NCBI GenBank assembly: GCA_942493245.1 | Contig: OW818685.1 | Coordinates: forward strand, 1,736,001 to 1,800,000 | DNA: 64,000 bases | DNA from: DAOPYU01 sp942493245 | GTDB taxonomy: Bacteria; Sumerlaeota; Sumerlaeia; UBA8349 | Direction: 5' to 3' | Shown: one piece after another, positions 46,571-57,706 of the stretch | How positions within the stretch are numbered: the first letter of the stretch is position 1 | Layout: each line of letters begins with the position of its first letter | Notes under the pieces: generated by a model | Database searches by the model: none | The model's input: only the letters and a program-made list of their open reading frames with translations | What the model was told of the DNA's origin: nothing | Position numbers and translations under genes: made by a program

Positions 46571-46600
46571 GGTCTTTGCGACCTTGCGTCTTTGCGTGAG
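46571..46600. repeat. CTTTGCG-type short tandem repeat
   Basis: Three copies of (C/T)TTGCG spaced about 9 bases apart lie between the convergent methyltransferase and ACP genes. Similar CTTTGCGTC runs are, to my recollection, widespread intergenic repeats in bacterial genomes. Confidence 0.4.
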
Positions 46601-46683
46601 ACTTTTTCCGAACGGTTTCAGGTGAGGAAGTCGTTTCCCCGCGCCCGGTATTTTTCTTCATTCGTTTCCAACAGGCGGCCTTT

Positions 46684-46944
46684 TTACGCCTGCTCCGCCT
46701 GATGCGCGCGAATGCAGTCCGCCATCGTCCGCACAGACGTGAAAATCTGCCGCGCCTCGTGCCGGTCCTTGATATTGACCCCATAGTGGTTGCGCATGAT
46801 CACGATCAGTTCCAGGCTGTCGAGCGAATCCAGCCCCAACCCCTCGTAAAACAACGGCGTGTCGTCCTCGATCTCCGAAGGTTCCACATCTTCGAGTTTC
46901 AACTCCCGCAGGATGATCGTTTTCAGTTCATCTTCCAGTCTCAA
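46684..46944 (-). CDS. acyl carrier protein
   Basis: The protein has 86 residues from TTG 46944, chosen because GAGGAG stands 6 bases upstream and the length then matches typical ACPs. ATG 46974 (96 residues) is the alternative. It has four-helix ACP sequence with the phosphopantetheine-serine motif GLGLDSLDSLEL, preceded by LKLEDVEPSEIEDDTPLFYEG and followed by IMRNHYGVNIKDRHEARQIF. The EGLGLDS form is that of ACPs in non-primary lipid or polyketide pathways rather than the housekeeping DSLD-VE type with fabD/F neighbours. It could serve the ketosynthase III and PfaC-like protein at 61.7-64 kb, but they are 15 kb away. Confidence 0.88.
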   Translation of the reverse strand: MRLEDELKTIILRELKLEDVEPSEIEDDTPLFYEGLGLDSLDSLELIVIMRNHYGVNIKDRHEARQIFTSVRTMADCIRAHQAEQA

Positions 46945-47210
46945 AGCAGACTCCTCGCTCAAGGCCACGCGCATACACGTAGCGCTCTCAGGTTCCGTTC
47001 GGCAACGTTTGGAATATCCAGGAGGACACACCTTTCAATCCCATGCCCGAAACGGACAGGCTGCATAGATATACCCGTTTCCCCGCCGCAGGTCAACACT
47101 CTCGAAGCCCCAATGCCATTTTAAGAAAAAAATCGGTTTCGCGGATTCTCAACCCGCAGGACCGGATTCCGGTTTCCTCCGCATTGTCCCGCCCAGCCGT
47201 TCTGTATCTC

Positions 47211-50200
47211 TTATTTCACTTGAGGCGGAGTCGGTTCTTGAGCGGTTTGCCTGTCCACAAGCGAAATCATCCACATGGGTAAATGGGAGAGGGGCGAAAG
47301 CGCGATCGAATGAAAAACTCCACCCGAGATAAACTTGAAACCGGATTTGTTGAGTGGAAGAGAGATTTGCCCATAGGTGCTGTCTCCCCAGGCCACGATT
47401 GAACCGTCCGATTTCAGGCCGAGGCTGAAGTCCCATCCGGCTGACAGAGCCACAAAACCGCTGTTGGGCGAGGGGTAGATAGACTGGCCGACGTAGTTTC
47501 CGGTTTCATTCAAATTCGATCCCCATGCCATGATTGAGCCATCTTTTTTCAGGCCCAGGCAGTGGGCTCTTCCTGCCGAAATGGCAATAAAGTTCCCGTT
47601 GGGAACAGGAACGGCCTGCAGGTTGGCGTCCGGACCACCCCAGACCACAATCGAACCGTTTTCTTTCAGGCCCAGACTGAAGTTCTTGCCGGCCGCAATC
47701 GCGACAAAACCCTTGTTCGGTGATGGAACGCTGCATTGTCCCTCACTGTTTCGCCCCCACGCGACAATCGTCCCGTCGGATTTCAGGCCCAGACTGTGTC
47801 GTTCTCCCGCCGCGATAGCCACAAAATTGCTGTTCGGGGAGGGAACGAGGCATTGGCCATCCTGGTTCCATCCCCACGCGGCTATCGAACCATCGGATTT
47901 CAGGCCCAGGCTATGGCACACCCCTGCGGCTGCCGCCACATAATCGCTATTGGGAGAGGGAAGGAGGGTTTGGCCATGATTATTCCATCCCCAGGCCTCA
48001 ATCGAACCATCGGTCTTCAATCCCAGATTGTGGCCGCCTCCCGCCGCAACGGCCAGGAAAGCTTTGTTCGGTGACGGAACATCCAATTGCCCATTATTGT
48101 TGGTCCCCCAGACGGTAGCCGAGAATCCTTCCCCCCCGAGTGTGATCGTGTTACTTGTGACAAGAGATTCGACATCTGCGCTGTTTTTCACCTTAAAATA
48201 AACGGTCTTGATCCCGTTCCCCTGGGACAACCTGAACATCGAGAGATACCTGTAGGGTTGCCAGGTGGCATTCGTGAAACTGGGTGATTCACTCGCGAGG
48301 TATTGCACGGCCGAAGCGCTGGTTTGACTGTCGCTGGTGTTGGATAATAGAATCGTCGGGTTTGCGGTCATTGATGCGCCATTATTGATGGAAAAGGCTG
48401 AAATGACCGGGGCGGGAGGCAACGGCCCGGAGATAAAACTCGTTCCGATCGTTTTGTTGGCATCCATCGTGAGGACCAGCGGATTGACCCGTTCCAGTCC
48501 GCTCGGAACGAGGCCTGTCCAGTGGTCGAACCAGAAGCCGGGATCCGGTTGGGCCGTCAATGTGACCGTGGTCAGATGTGGGAAACTGTTTCCGGCTGGC
48601 GTCTGCAGGATAGAACCGTTGCTGCTTGACGTGGTGAGTGTCCAATTGACCCCCGTGTAGGTTCCTGTCGCAAGAGTGACTCCGCTGCTTGTCAATTTCA
48701 CCTCTTGAGTCACTGGGGTGACCCAGCCGTAGAGGGTATTGAATGTCAGGGTCTGGAGACCGATCTTTCTTGCCGTATCTCCACTCTCGTGCCACACGCT
48801 TTCCGCTTCACTTGCCAGACGCCACCGGGCCCCGGCTGCGACGGCCCTGGGGGGAGTGAGGGTCACCTGCAGGTAATTTCGGGTCAGGGCCAGCGAATGA
48901 TATTGGCCTGCGGTGATCGCCAGATACTCCCGATTAGGCTCTGGAATCGTACACTGGCCATAGCTGTTATCCCCCCAGGCTACAAGCGAACCGTCCGATT
49001 TCAATCCCAGACTGTGGCGGCCTCCTGCGGCGATGGCCACAAAGTCCTGGTTGGGTTCGGGAACCGTACACTGACCGGCGGTATTGTTTCCCCAAGCCAC
49101 AATTGAACCGTCGGATTTTAAGCCCAGACTGTGGGCCATCCCTGCCGAGATGGCCACAAAATCTCGGTTTGGAGAGGGAATGTTACACTGACCCGAGATG
49201 TTACTTTTCCACGCCACAATTGAACCGTCGAACTTTAAACCCAATCGGTGGCTTCCCCCTGCCGCGATGGCCACAAAACCGCTATTGGGCGATGGAACAT
49301 CAGTGTCCCAAGTCACGACAGAACCGTCGGATTTCAGGCCAACCGAATTGTCATATACTCCCACTGAAATCGCCACAAAATCGTTGCTGGGCGAGGGAAC
49401 CTCTGCGGTACTGCTTCCCCATGGGACGATCGAGCCGTCAGACTTCAACCCCAGACAGTGAGAGGATCCAGCCGAAACGGCAATGAATTCCTGGTTGGGC
49501 GAAGGAGGATAATAGAGACCGTTATTGTTTTTCCCCCACTGCACAATCGAACCATCGGATTTCAGACCCAGATTGTACGAATAGCCACCTGCTAGAGAGA
49601 CAAAACCCCTGTTATGGGGTGGTACCACGCCCTGGCCCTCGCTGTTATCCCCCCACGCCACGACGGGCAGACCGGCATCGCCCAGCAGGATGGTGTCGCT
49701 CGTGACGGACGATTCCCCCTTTGTGTTGTTTCGGACCTTGAAATAGACCGTTTTTTCACCTTTTCCCTCTGTCAGGGTGAACATGGGGACGATACCATAG
49801 CGCTGCCACGTCGCGCCGGTAAAGTCGGGCGACTCGCTGGCTTGGTATTCTACGGCAGTCCCGCTTGTTTCAGCCGTACAGATGTTGGTTAATGTGACGG
49901 TCGGATTGAGCGTCGCCGGGGCGCCGTTGTTGATCTTGAAGGAGGTGATAACCGGAGCCGGAGGCAAAGGCCCGGGTTCGAAGTCCGCCTCGATTCTTCG
50001 ATCTTGGGCCATCGGAAGAACCAGGGGATTGACCCATTCAAACCCAGTCGGCACATCGCCCGTCCAGCGCTCGAACCAGAAACCCGCGTCGGGATGGGCG
50101 GTCAGGGTGACTGTTGTACCGCGTGGATAGACTGCCAGATCGGGTTCTCGCGAAATGTACCCGTGCTTGGCCGAAGTCTCCAGCGTGTGCGACGCAGGCG

Positions 50201-52520
50201 CAAGCGCCAGGGCGCCGTCTGTCCCCGTTGCAATCGTCAGAAAACCGCTATTGGGGGAAGGCATATTGTCTTGATGGTACCAATTGTTTGCTCCCCACAG
50301 GACCGTCGAACCATTAGATTTCATGCCCAGACTGTAACCGCCCCGGGCCGCAACAGCCACAAAATCCCGGTTGGGGGCTGGAACGTTGCATTGTCCGTAT
50401 CCGTTTATTCCCCACGCCACGATCGAACCATCGGATTTCAGAGCCAGGCCGTGAGATTCTCCCGCTGCCAGAGAGATAAAGTCGGTATTGGGTTCGGGAA
50501 TGTTGCATTGCCCGTAGTCATTGGCTCCCCATGCCACAATGGAACCGTTGGATTTCAGTCCCAGACTGAATGCATTACCCGCCGAGAGATCTACAAAATC
50601 CCGGTTGGGAGAAGGAACCGAGCATCTATTGTAGGAGCGATCTCCCCACGCCACAATCGAACCGTTGGATTTCAAACCCAGACTGTGGGCGTATCCCGCT
50701 GCGACAGCGACAAAGTCGCGGTTTGGTGACGGAACCGAGCGTTGTCCCATATCATTTTGTCCCTGTCCCACAATCGAACCGTCGGACTTTAGACACAAAT
50801 AATGCGTTCCCCCCACCGCAGCGGCTACAAAATCGCTGTTGGGTGAAGGGTGAGGAACCTGGATATTGCTGTAATTCTTCCATGTCACAATTGAACCATC
50901 CGATTTTAAACCCAGATTGCATAAATCTCCAGCCGAAATGGCTACCCAATCGCGATTCGGTGCGGGAACTTCATTGCTTTTCCATTTTACTCCATCGTCC
51001 TTGAAGCCCCACGATACGATTGAAGATTCGGTCTCGGTTAGCCGGATCGTATCGCTCGTGACGGCGGATTCCGCGTTTGCGCTGTCCTTCACCTTGAAAT
51101 AGACCGTTTTGATTCCATCGCCACCGGACAGGGTAAAGAGGGGAACAGACGCATAAGATTGCCAGGTGACGCTGGTAAAATCGGACGATTCGCTTGCCAT
51201 ATAAAGATGGGTCGAACTTGCTGCCCCTGGACAGACATTGGACAAGGTCACCACCGGATTCGCTGTTGTGGCCAAGCCGTTATTGATTTTAAAGGAGGTT
51301 ATGACGGGGGTCCAAAGCGCCGGTTCAGCAATAAGCGCCAGCGAATGATATCCTCCCGCCGCCGTATTTCCCCAACCGATGTTGAGGGCGGGCACCGCGC
51401 ACTGATCGAGGGTGTTGTTTCCCCACGCCACAATTGAGCCGTCCGTTTTCAACCCCTGACTGTGACTGTTTCCAGCCGATAGGGCACGGAACCCACTGTT
51501 GGGCGCAGGAATGGAGCATTGACCTTTGCCGTTATCCCCCCACGCAATGATTGAACCGTTGGCTTTCAGGCCCAGACTGTGATTCCCGCCCGCCGCGATG
51601 GCGACAAACTCGCTGTTGGGCGACGGTACGGAACATTGACCTAAGGTGTTGTTTCCCCACGCCACGATCGAACCGTCGGCCTTCAGGCCCAGACAGTGAA
51701 GATCGCCCGCCGAAACCGCCACAAAGCCGCTGTTGGGGGAAGGAAGATCGAGTTGTCCCGACCCATTGTCTCCCCAGCCCACAATCGAGCCATCGGCCTT
51801 CAGGCCCAGATTGAAACCGTGTCCCCCCGCACACGCCACAAAATCGCTGTTGGGGACAGGGACGTTGCATTGCCCGAAACTGTTGTTGCCCCAGGCCACA
51901 AGCGAACCGTCAGCCTTCAGACCCATGCTCTGGTAATACCCTGCCGTCACAGCCACAAACCCACTATTGGGCGAGGGAACCGTACACTCACCGCTTGCAT
52001 TGAAACCCCACGCCACAACCGAGCCGTCGCCTTTCAGTCCCAAACTGTGAGAGATTCCACCCGCCACGTCAACAAAGCCGGCGTTGGGCAAGGGAATGGC
52101 GCACTCGCCGTTGTTGTTGCTGCCCCATGCCAAGAGGGGGAAACCGGAACCGCCCAGGGAAATCGTATCGCTCGTGACGGCAGACTCCGCGTTTTCGATG
52201 TCCTTTACTCTGAAATAGACTGTCTTGATCCCATTACCACTGGACAATATAAACAGGGGAACAGATGCATAAGACTGCCAGGTGGCGCTGGTGAAGTCGT
52301 CCGACTCGCTTGCCTGATAGTACGTTACCGTCGCGGTGGTTGTGTTCGTACAGACGTTCGGCAGTGTCACCGCCGGATTGGCCGTCGTGGCTGCGCCGTT
52401 GTTGATCTTGAAGGAAGAGATGAGCGGTTCGGCCTGAACGCCCGCAGACCCAGCCAGGGACAGGATGCCCCACACCAGCAACCGCTTCACCCCCGTGCGC
52501 CACACCGGACTTCCGATCAT
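47211..52520 (-). CDS. giant secreted RCC1-repeat protein: four seven-bladed propellers
   Basis: The protein has 1769 residues with a signal peptide (1-30, SAGVQA); RBS GGGAGA before ATG 52520. Four modules each begin with an Ig-like domain starting (V/L)I(T/S)(S/A)F(K/S)INNGA and ending SAVTSDTI-like, followed by RCC1-type repeats of about 39 residues with consensus GSIVAWGxNxxGQCxVPSPNxxFVAIAAGxxHSLGLKSD. I count seven repeats in every block (28 in total), so each block should fold as one seven-bladed propeller. InlB-type repeats lie after blocks 2 and 3 (SAKHGYISREPDLAVYPRGT; SSNGSILQTPAG). The C-terminus ends LPMWMISLVDRQTAQEP, echoed in the neighbouring giant. Function unknown; surface binding is inferred. 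Confidence 0.88.
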   Translation of the reverse strand: MIGSPVWRTGVKRLLVWGILSLAGSAGVQAEPLISSFKINNGAATTANPAVTLPNVCTNTTTATVTYYQASESDDFTSATWQSYASVPLFILSSGNGIKTVYFRVKDIENAESAVTSDTISLGGSGFPLLAWGSNNNGECAIPLPNAGFVDVAGGISHSLGLKGDGSVVAWGFNASGECTVPSPNSGFVAVTAGYYQSMGLKADGSLVAWGNNSFGQCNVPVPNSDFVACAGGHGFNLGLKADGSIVGWGDNGSGQLDLPSPNSGFVAVSAGDLHCLGLKADGSIVAWGNNTLGQCSVPSPNSEFVAIAAGGNHSLGLKANGSIIAWGDNGKGQCSIPAPNSGFRALSAGNSHSQGLKTDGSIVAWGNNTLDQCAVPALNIGWGNTAAGGYHSLALIAEPALWTPVITSFKINNGLATTANPVVTLSNVCPGAASSTHLYMASESSDFTSVTWQSYASVPLFTLSGGDGIKTVYFKVKDSANAESAVTSDTIRLTETESSIVSWGFKDDGVKWKSNEVPAPNRDWVAISAGDLCNLGLKSDGSIVTWKNYSNIQVPHPSPNSDFVAAAVGGTHYLCLKSDGSIVGQGQNDMGQRSVPSPNRDFVAVAAGYAHSLGLKSNGSIVAWGDRSYNRCSVPSPNRDFVDLSAGNAFSLGLKSNGSIVAWGANDYGQCNIPEPNTDFISLAAGESHGLALKSDGSIVAWGINGYGQCNVPAPNRDFVAVAARGGYSLGMKSNGSTVLWGANNWYHQDNMPSPNSGFLTIATGTDGALALAPASHTLETSAKHGYISREPDLAVYPRGTTVTLTAHPDAGFWFERWTGDVPTGFEWVNPLVLPMAQDRRIEADFEPGPLPPAPVITSFKINNGAPATLNPTVTLTNICTAETSGTAVEYQASESPDFTGATWQRYGIVPMFTLTEGKGEKTVYFKVRNNTKGESSVTSDTILLGDAGLPVVAWGDNSEGQGVVPPHNRGFVSLAGGYSYNLGLKSDGSIVQWGKNNNGLYYPPSPNQEFIAVSAGSSHCLGLKSDGSIVPWGSSTAEVPSPSNDFVAISVGVYDNSVGLKSDGSVVTWDTDVPSPNSGFVAIAAGGSHRLGLKFDGSIVAWKSNISGQCNIPSPNRDFVAISAGMAHSLGLKSDGSIVAWGNNTAGQCTVPEPNQDFVAIAAGGRHSLGLKSDGSLVAWGDNSYGQCTIPEPNREYLAITAGQYHSLALTRNYLQVTLTPPRAVAAGARWRLASEAESVWHESGDTARKIGLQTLTFNTLYGWVTPVTQEVKLTSSGVTLATGTYTGVNWTLTTSSSNGSILQTPAGNSFPHLTTVTLTAQPDPGFWFDHWTGLVPSGLERVNPLVLTMDANKTIGTSFISGPLPPAPVISAFSINNGASMTANPTILLSNTSDSQTSASAVQYLASESPSFTNATWQPYRYLSMFRLSQGNGIKTVYFKVKNSADVESLVTSNTITLGGEGFSATVWGTNNNGQLDVPSPNKAFLAVAAGGGHNLGLKTDGSIEAWGWNNHGQTLLPSPNSDYVAAAAGVCHSLGLKSDGSIAAWGWNQDGQCLVPSPNSNFVAIAAGERHSLGLKSDGTIVAWGRNSEGQCSVPSPNKGFVAIAAGKNFSLGLKENGSIVVWGGPDANLQAVPVPNGNFIAISAGRAHCLGLKKDGSIMAWGSNLNETGNYVGQSIYPSPNSGFVALSAGWDFSLGLKSDGSIVAWGDSTYGQISLPLNKSGFKFISGGVFHSIALSPLSHLPMWMISLVDRQTAQEPTPPQVK

Positions 52521-52693
52521 TCTTGCGCTCTCCCTTTGTCTGTTCGGGAAACAGTCGCAGATCTTTGCTGTTGTCCCTGTTTCGGTCTCTGGAAGACTAC
52601 CCGCAAAGGGTAGTACGAGGGTTATGAGAAATCAACCCAGATCTGAAAGACCCGGAAAATCGCTTGCCCAATGCGGAACCTTGAGACTCCGGA

Positions 52694-55600
52694 TCAGGAC
52701 CTCCACTCTCGTGTGAGCCGTTCCTCCGCCTGCGAAATCAGCCACATCGGCAGGGGGGGCATCCGCTCGAACACCGCGCGCACCATGCGGTTTCCCGTCA
52801 TGATCAGCGTCAACGAGGGGACCGTTTCGTTCCCCGCTGGCACATCTCCCTCCCACCGCACAAACCGATAACCCGAAGCGGGGACCGGTCGGAGTGTCAC
52901 GGTCGTTCCCTCGGCGTAGGACGGCTGCAACGGCGAAACCGTCACGGTCCCGTTCTCGGCCAGAACCTGCAGCGTGCAGGGATACTCGTTCGTATCGAAG
53001 GCCTGGGCGCTGGCCGACCAGACCTCGCCCAGCGTGCTCCGGGCTACGGTCCGATACACATAGCGGGTGTTCCGCTGGAGCCCCGAGATCTTGATCGAGA
53101 ACGCCCCGTCGCCGCGCGCGCCCAACTTCTCGACGTGCGTCCATGCCAGCGGTTCCAGTCCGCCGTCCTGCTGTCCCCAATACATAAAGACTTCCGGTTT
53201 CTGGTTCCCAGTCGAGGAAAGCATGCCATTCAGGCGCGCCGAGTTCATGCCCAGGTCGCTGGCCGCCTGGTTGGCCAACTGAAGCCCGGAAATGTTGATC
53301 CGCCGGGTGATGACCTGAGTCACCGCGCCCTTGGGGTCCGAGACCGCCGCGTGGAGGTAGAAGGCTTTCCCCGGCGTGGGATGTACCAGCGCCGACTGGT
53401 GGCCCGGCGCGCCCGGCAAGGCCTGACCCACCGGCACCAGATCCGAATACTCCAGATCGGTCCACGACAGATTGACCCGCGTCTCCTCCCCATCGCCATC
53501 CGTCGAAGTCCAGTTCGCGTCGAGCTGCAACCCCTCCGTCGTCCAGCGGGTCTGGATCGCGTCGAAGCGGAATACCGGCGGAGCGTTCTGGCCCACGAAA
53601 GACCGGTCCCACGCAGTCAGCGCTTCCCCCTCCGCCCGCGCCGAAGCCCGAGCTACGGGGACGCTGGCCGGACGCGACGCAGCCGTGTATTCTGCGGGCA
53701 GCGCGCGCAGCATCCCCTGCGCCGAACCCACCTCATAAGGCGTGTAGAACACATCCCACAATTCCCCATCGTTGATGAAGTTTCGGCTCACCTGAGGCGA
53801 CCCGTCCAGTTCCACCTTGTGTATCCAGGTCTCGCCGCCGTCGGTGGACTTGTACCACTTGAAGTCGTACTTGATCGGATCTCCGTCCGGATCGCTGCTA
53901 TAGACCAGCACATCCACAATCAAGTCCTCATCCGCGTCTGCGGGCTGCGGAACCACCTGAACGATGGGCTGGGTAGGCGGCGAATTGAAGATCGAGAACT
54001 GGGTGGTCTTCATCGTGCTCCACGCCCCATGCGCATCCTGCGCCCACGCGCGCAGCGTCCACGTCTGGTTCTTGGCGATCGAGGCCGACGTCAGTTCCGC
54101 ATCGGTGCTGAGCCGCACACCATTCAGGAGCCACTCGTACCGGTACCCCGCCATCGAGTCGCCATCGGCGTCTGTCGTCTGGACCACCGGCTTGATCACA
54201 TCGAGTTTCTTCGGCTTGGTCGGGGTGATGCCCACAGCGGCGATGACCGGCGGTGTGTTCACAAACACCCCCGTGGAACTCTCGGACCACGCGCCAGCGT
54301 TTCCCGCCTGGTCGAACGCCCGAACGCGGCAATACACCGTTTTCCCGAGGGGACAGACCAGCATCTTTTTTGTGGCCAGCCCCATGTTCCCATCGAACAG
54401 GTCGGCGGCGCCGGGTGCCGTCCCGATCTGGCACCGATAACTCGCGATCCCGCTGGAGGGTGTCGGGTCCGTGGCCGCAAACCACGAAAACCACACCGTC
54501 GTATCCAGCGAGATGGTCTCGTCGCCCACCGGAGCCGACATGACGCCCGGCGCGACCGTATCCAGAAAGATCGAGTCGTTCACCGCCCGGATATTTCCCA
54601 CCTGGTCGGAGATTTCCGCATAAACGATCGTGGCGCCGTTGGGCTGCGAAAGAACCCAGGAACGTGAAGATGCGATGGGTTCCCACGGAGTCCAGTTGAG
54701 CGCATCGTTGCTGAAACGCATCTCAAAGACACCGGCAGGCCAGGTGCCCGGATCGTTGGCCGCAAGGGACAGGGTGACCGTGGTCTGGTTTACATAGGCG
54801 GCCCCGTCCGCGATACTCAGGCTGGACAGGGGAGCGGTATTGTCCAGCACACAGAGCGGACTCAGGTTGCCGACCGGGCACAGGTTACCCGCTGCATCCT
54901 GGGCGGCCCCCGCCTTGACGGAGATCCCGACCGTTCCATCCCCCGATACGCCGCCCAGTGTCACCCGGTAGAAGGTGGCGCTCTGTTGTTGGATACTCAC
55001 CGTCGAGTAGGACGTACCCTGCGTCTGGACCTGCACGTCGTCCGGCGACGAGAAACCGAACACCGGCTCGGTGAATTCCAGAGAGTAGGTCACCGTGGTC
55101 GCGCGGGTGGGAGTCGGCGTCAAAAGTGCCTGATTTTTCAGGGACGGTTTCTGGGTGTCGATTCGGATGGTCAACGGCAGGGAAGCGGGGGATTTGTTTC
55201 CCGCCGCATCCCGGGCCACGGCGGTCAGGGAGTGTTCCCCGGCGGTCAAGGGGACACCCACCCCCGGTGAGGCAAATGTGCTGGTTGTCCCTTCCGCCAC
55301 GATTCGCCCGCTCTCGACGATTCGAACTGTCTGCGCGTTCTCCGCCAGACCGGTCACGCGCACAGGGGTTTTGCTGGTCAGGTGATCGGTGTTGGTGGTC
55401 CCCAGATCGTCGGCTGCCACCAGATCCAGCGTGGGCGTTGTGGGCGCCGTGTTGTCCACCACGATCGGATCGCCAGGTCCGAGATGCGGATTGATGTTCC
55501 CCGCAATGTCCACGCACGATGACGGGTTGATCTCCAGCGTCAGAAGGCCATCGCCCCCGACCCCGAACAGGTGAACCTCATAGTCCCGGTTCGTCTTCTG

Positions 55601-57526
55601 CAGAATAGTCGTCGTGGTGCAGGTTGTGTCGCCCGTATGGTTGATCGCCAGGAGGGCCTGCTGCGGGAAGCCGAACACGTCTTCCGAAAAGGCCACTCCG
55701 AACGCCACCTGAGTCGCCGAGGTCGGCCCGGCGTCCACCGGCTCAATCGTGGCCGTCGGAGGCGTCGTATCGGAAACGATTTCTACCCCGATCGTCCGCG
55801 TGGTGTCCATGGTCACTACGAGCGGATTCGCCTGTCCCTGCCCCGCCGGAATATCCCCTGTCCACTGCACGAACCGGTAATACTGATCGGGCCGTACCGA
55901 CAGAGTTACGGTCGTTCCGTGCGGGTAGTCCGGCAGGTCCGGAGACTTGGTTAGGACCGCATGGGCGGGAGTGGGGATAGTCAACGCGTACCGGTTGATC
56001 TCAAAGTTTGCCGTCAGCGTCTGGGTCGAGTCCACGGTGAGAGTGAGTGGATTGGCGGTCGAGTTGACCGTCCCACTCCAACCGGCAAAGTGGTACCCCT
56101 CGTCCGGAGTCGCCGTCAGCGTTACCGCAGAACCATAGATATAAAGGGCCTGATCCGGACTTTTCAAGACGCTGCCATGCGCCGCCTGAACCTGGATCGA
56201 ATAGTTGGGTTGGATGGCGAGCGAATAACCACTTCCTGCGGCGATAGCCTCGAATCCCCCGTTGGGGGTTGGAACAGTACATTCTCCTTCCATATCGAGT
56301 CCCCATCCCACTATCGAACCATTGGATTTCAATCCGAGACAGTGGTCTCCCACGAACGACATGGCAACAAAACCCGTATTGGGCGAGGGAATGTTAAACA
56401 ACCCATTTATATCGTCACCCCATCCGACAAGCGAACCGTTCGATTTCAACCCCAAGACACACATATTGGCTGCAGTCACTGCGACAAAGTCGCTGTTAGG
56501 CGAAGGCACCGTCAGTTGATCCCATTCTAACAAGCCTTCTCCTCCCCACATCACGATTGAACCGTTCGACTTCAAACCCATGTTATAAAACTCACTGGCT
56601 GCCACCGCCACAAAACCGGTATCGGAAGTGGGGATATTACATTTCCCGGCACTGTTGTTCCCCCAAGCCACAACCGACCCATCGGACTTCAGGCCAACAC
56701 TGTGCAAAGAGCCAGCCGCCACCGCCACGAAGCCGGTGTTGGGAGTTGGAATGTTACACTGACCATAGTTGTTATCCCCCACGGCAACAATGGACCCGTC
56801 TGATTTCAGGCACAGGCAGTGCTCCCCTTGGGTCGAAATAGCCACAAAGTCACTGCTTGTATCCGGGAATGAGGTACCTGCCAATGACACGATTGAACCA
56901 TCTGATTTCAAGGCCAGAGTGTATCGATAGGATCCCGTTACCGCTACAAAATCGGTATTGGGGTTGGGCATGTTCCACCCTCTATTCACCCCCCAGACTT
57001 TCACCGTGCCTTTCGTTCGCGCATAGTTCGCCGTCAGGGTTTTCGTCGTATCCATGGTGATTGTCAGCGGATTGGTCGTTTCCAGTCCCGTCGGGACGTC
57101 GCTCGTCCAGCCGATGAACCGGTATCCCTGCCGAGCGCCCGCGTAGAGTTTTACGGAGGTCCCCAATTCATATTCCGGATACAGCGGGGAAGTGATCACA
57201 TAACCATGTCGGGCGTTGGTGGTCAAAGTACAGGAGGGAAGTTTCTGGTAGGTAGCAGTCGCCACAATCGTCTCATCGGTTACCACCTGAATCTGCTGGT
57301 CTGCCGGTTTGGCCCAGGTATGGACATTTTTGAATGTCAATGTATGCGAACCAAATTGTGCCCCCACCGTTTCACCACTGTTGTGCCAGACCCCGACCGC
57401 CTCGCTTGTCAAGCGCCACTGTGCGCCATCCGTTATGGCTGCCGAGGGAGTGAGGGTTACCTGCACTTTCCCCTCTCGAACAATAGCCAGAGAATGACTA
57501 TCTCCTCCTGCGATGGCTATAAAGTT
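52694..57526 (-). pseudogene. RCC1/InlB/Ig giant protein, 3' part separated by IS insertion
   Basis: It continues the gene begun at 60100; the frame resumes at FIAIAGGDSHSLAI immediately inside the IS boundary and runs to 52694, about 1610 residues. Content: end of blade 7 of propeller 1, InlB-type repeats (LPSCTLTTNARHGYVITSP), a second seven-repeat RCC1 propeller (GTVKVWGVNRG to GSGYSLAIQPN), two more InlB repeats (about 56.2-55.8 kb), several bacterial Ig/HYR-like domains (TPVRVTGLAENAQTVRIVES; PTPTRATTVTYSLEFTEPVFGF), FN3-like domains, a last InlB repeat and the tail PPLPMWLISQAEERLTREWRS. No good start codon or RBS lies near the break; the internal ATG-like start at 57466 is a GTG inside a domain. 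Without excision this part is probably not translated. Confidence 0.85.
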
Positions 57527-57706
57527 TGAGGTTCCCCCCGTCCATTGGACAGGGATCGGGTAGGATTAAGGTGTGACGCCTGACGACCCGATCATGTTTT
57601 TTTCTCGCTTATTTGACGGAAGGGGCGGTCGGGGTCGGTTCCCGCGTCCCGTCCCCTTCGCGTCGTTTTGAGGGCATCTTTAACCTACCATTCGGCGCTG
57701 ATCGGA

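Noticed and set aside
53135..54667. 510-codon plus-strand ORF
   Set aside because: Antisense to the Ig/FN3 part of the interrupted RCC1 gene; Arg-rich with no recognisable domain.
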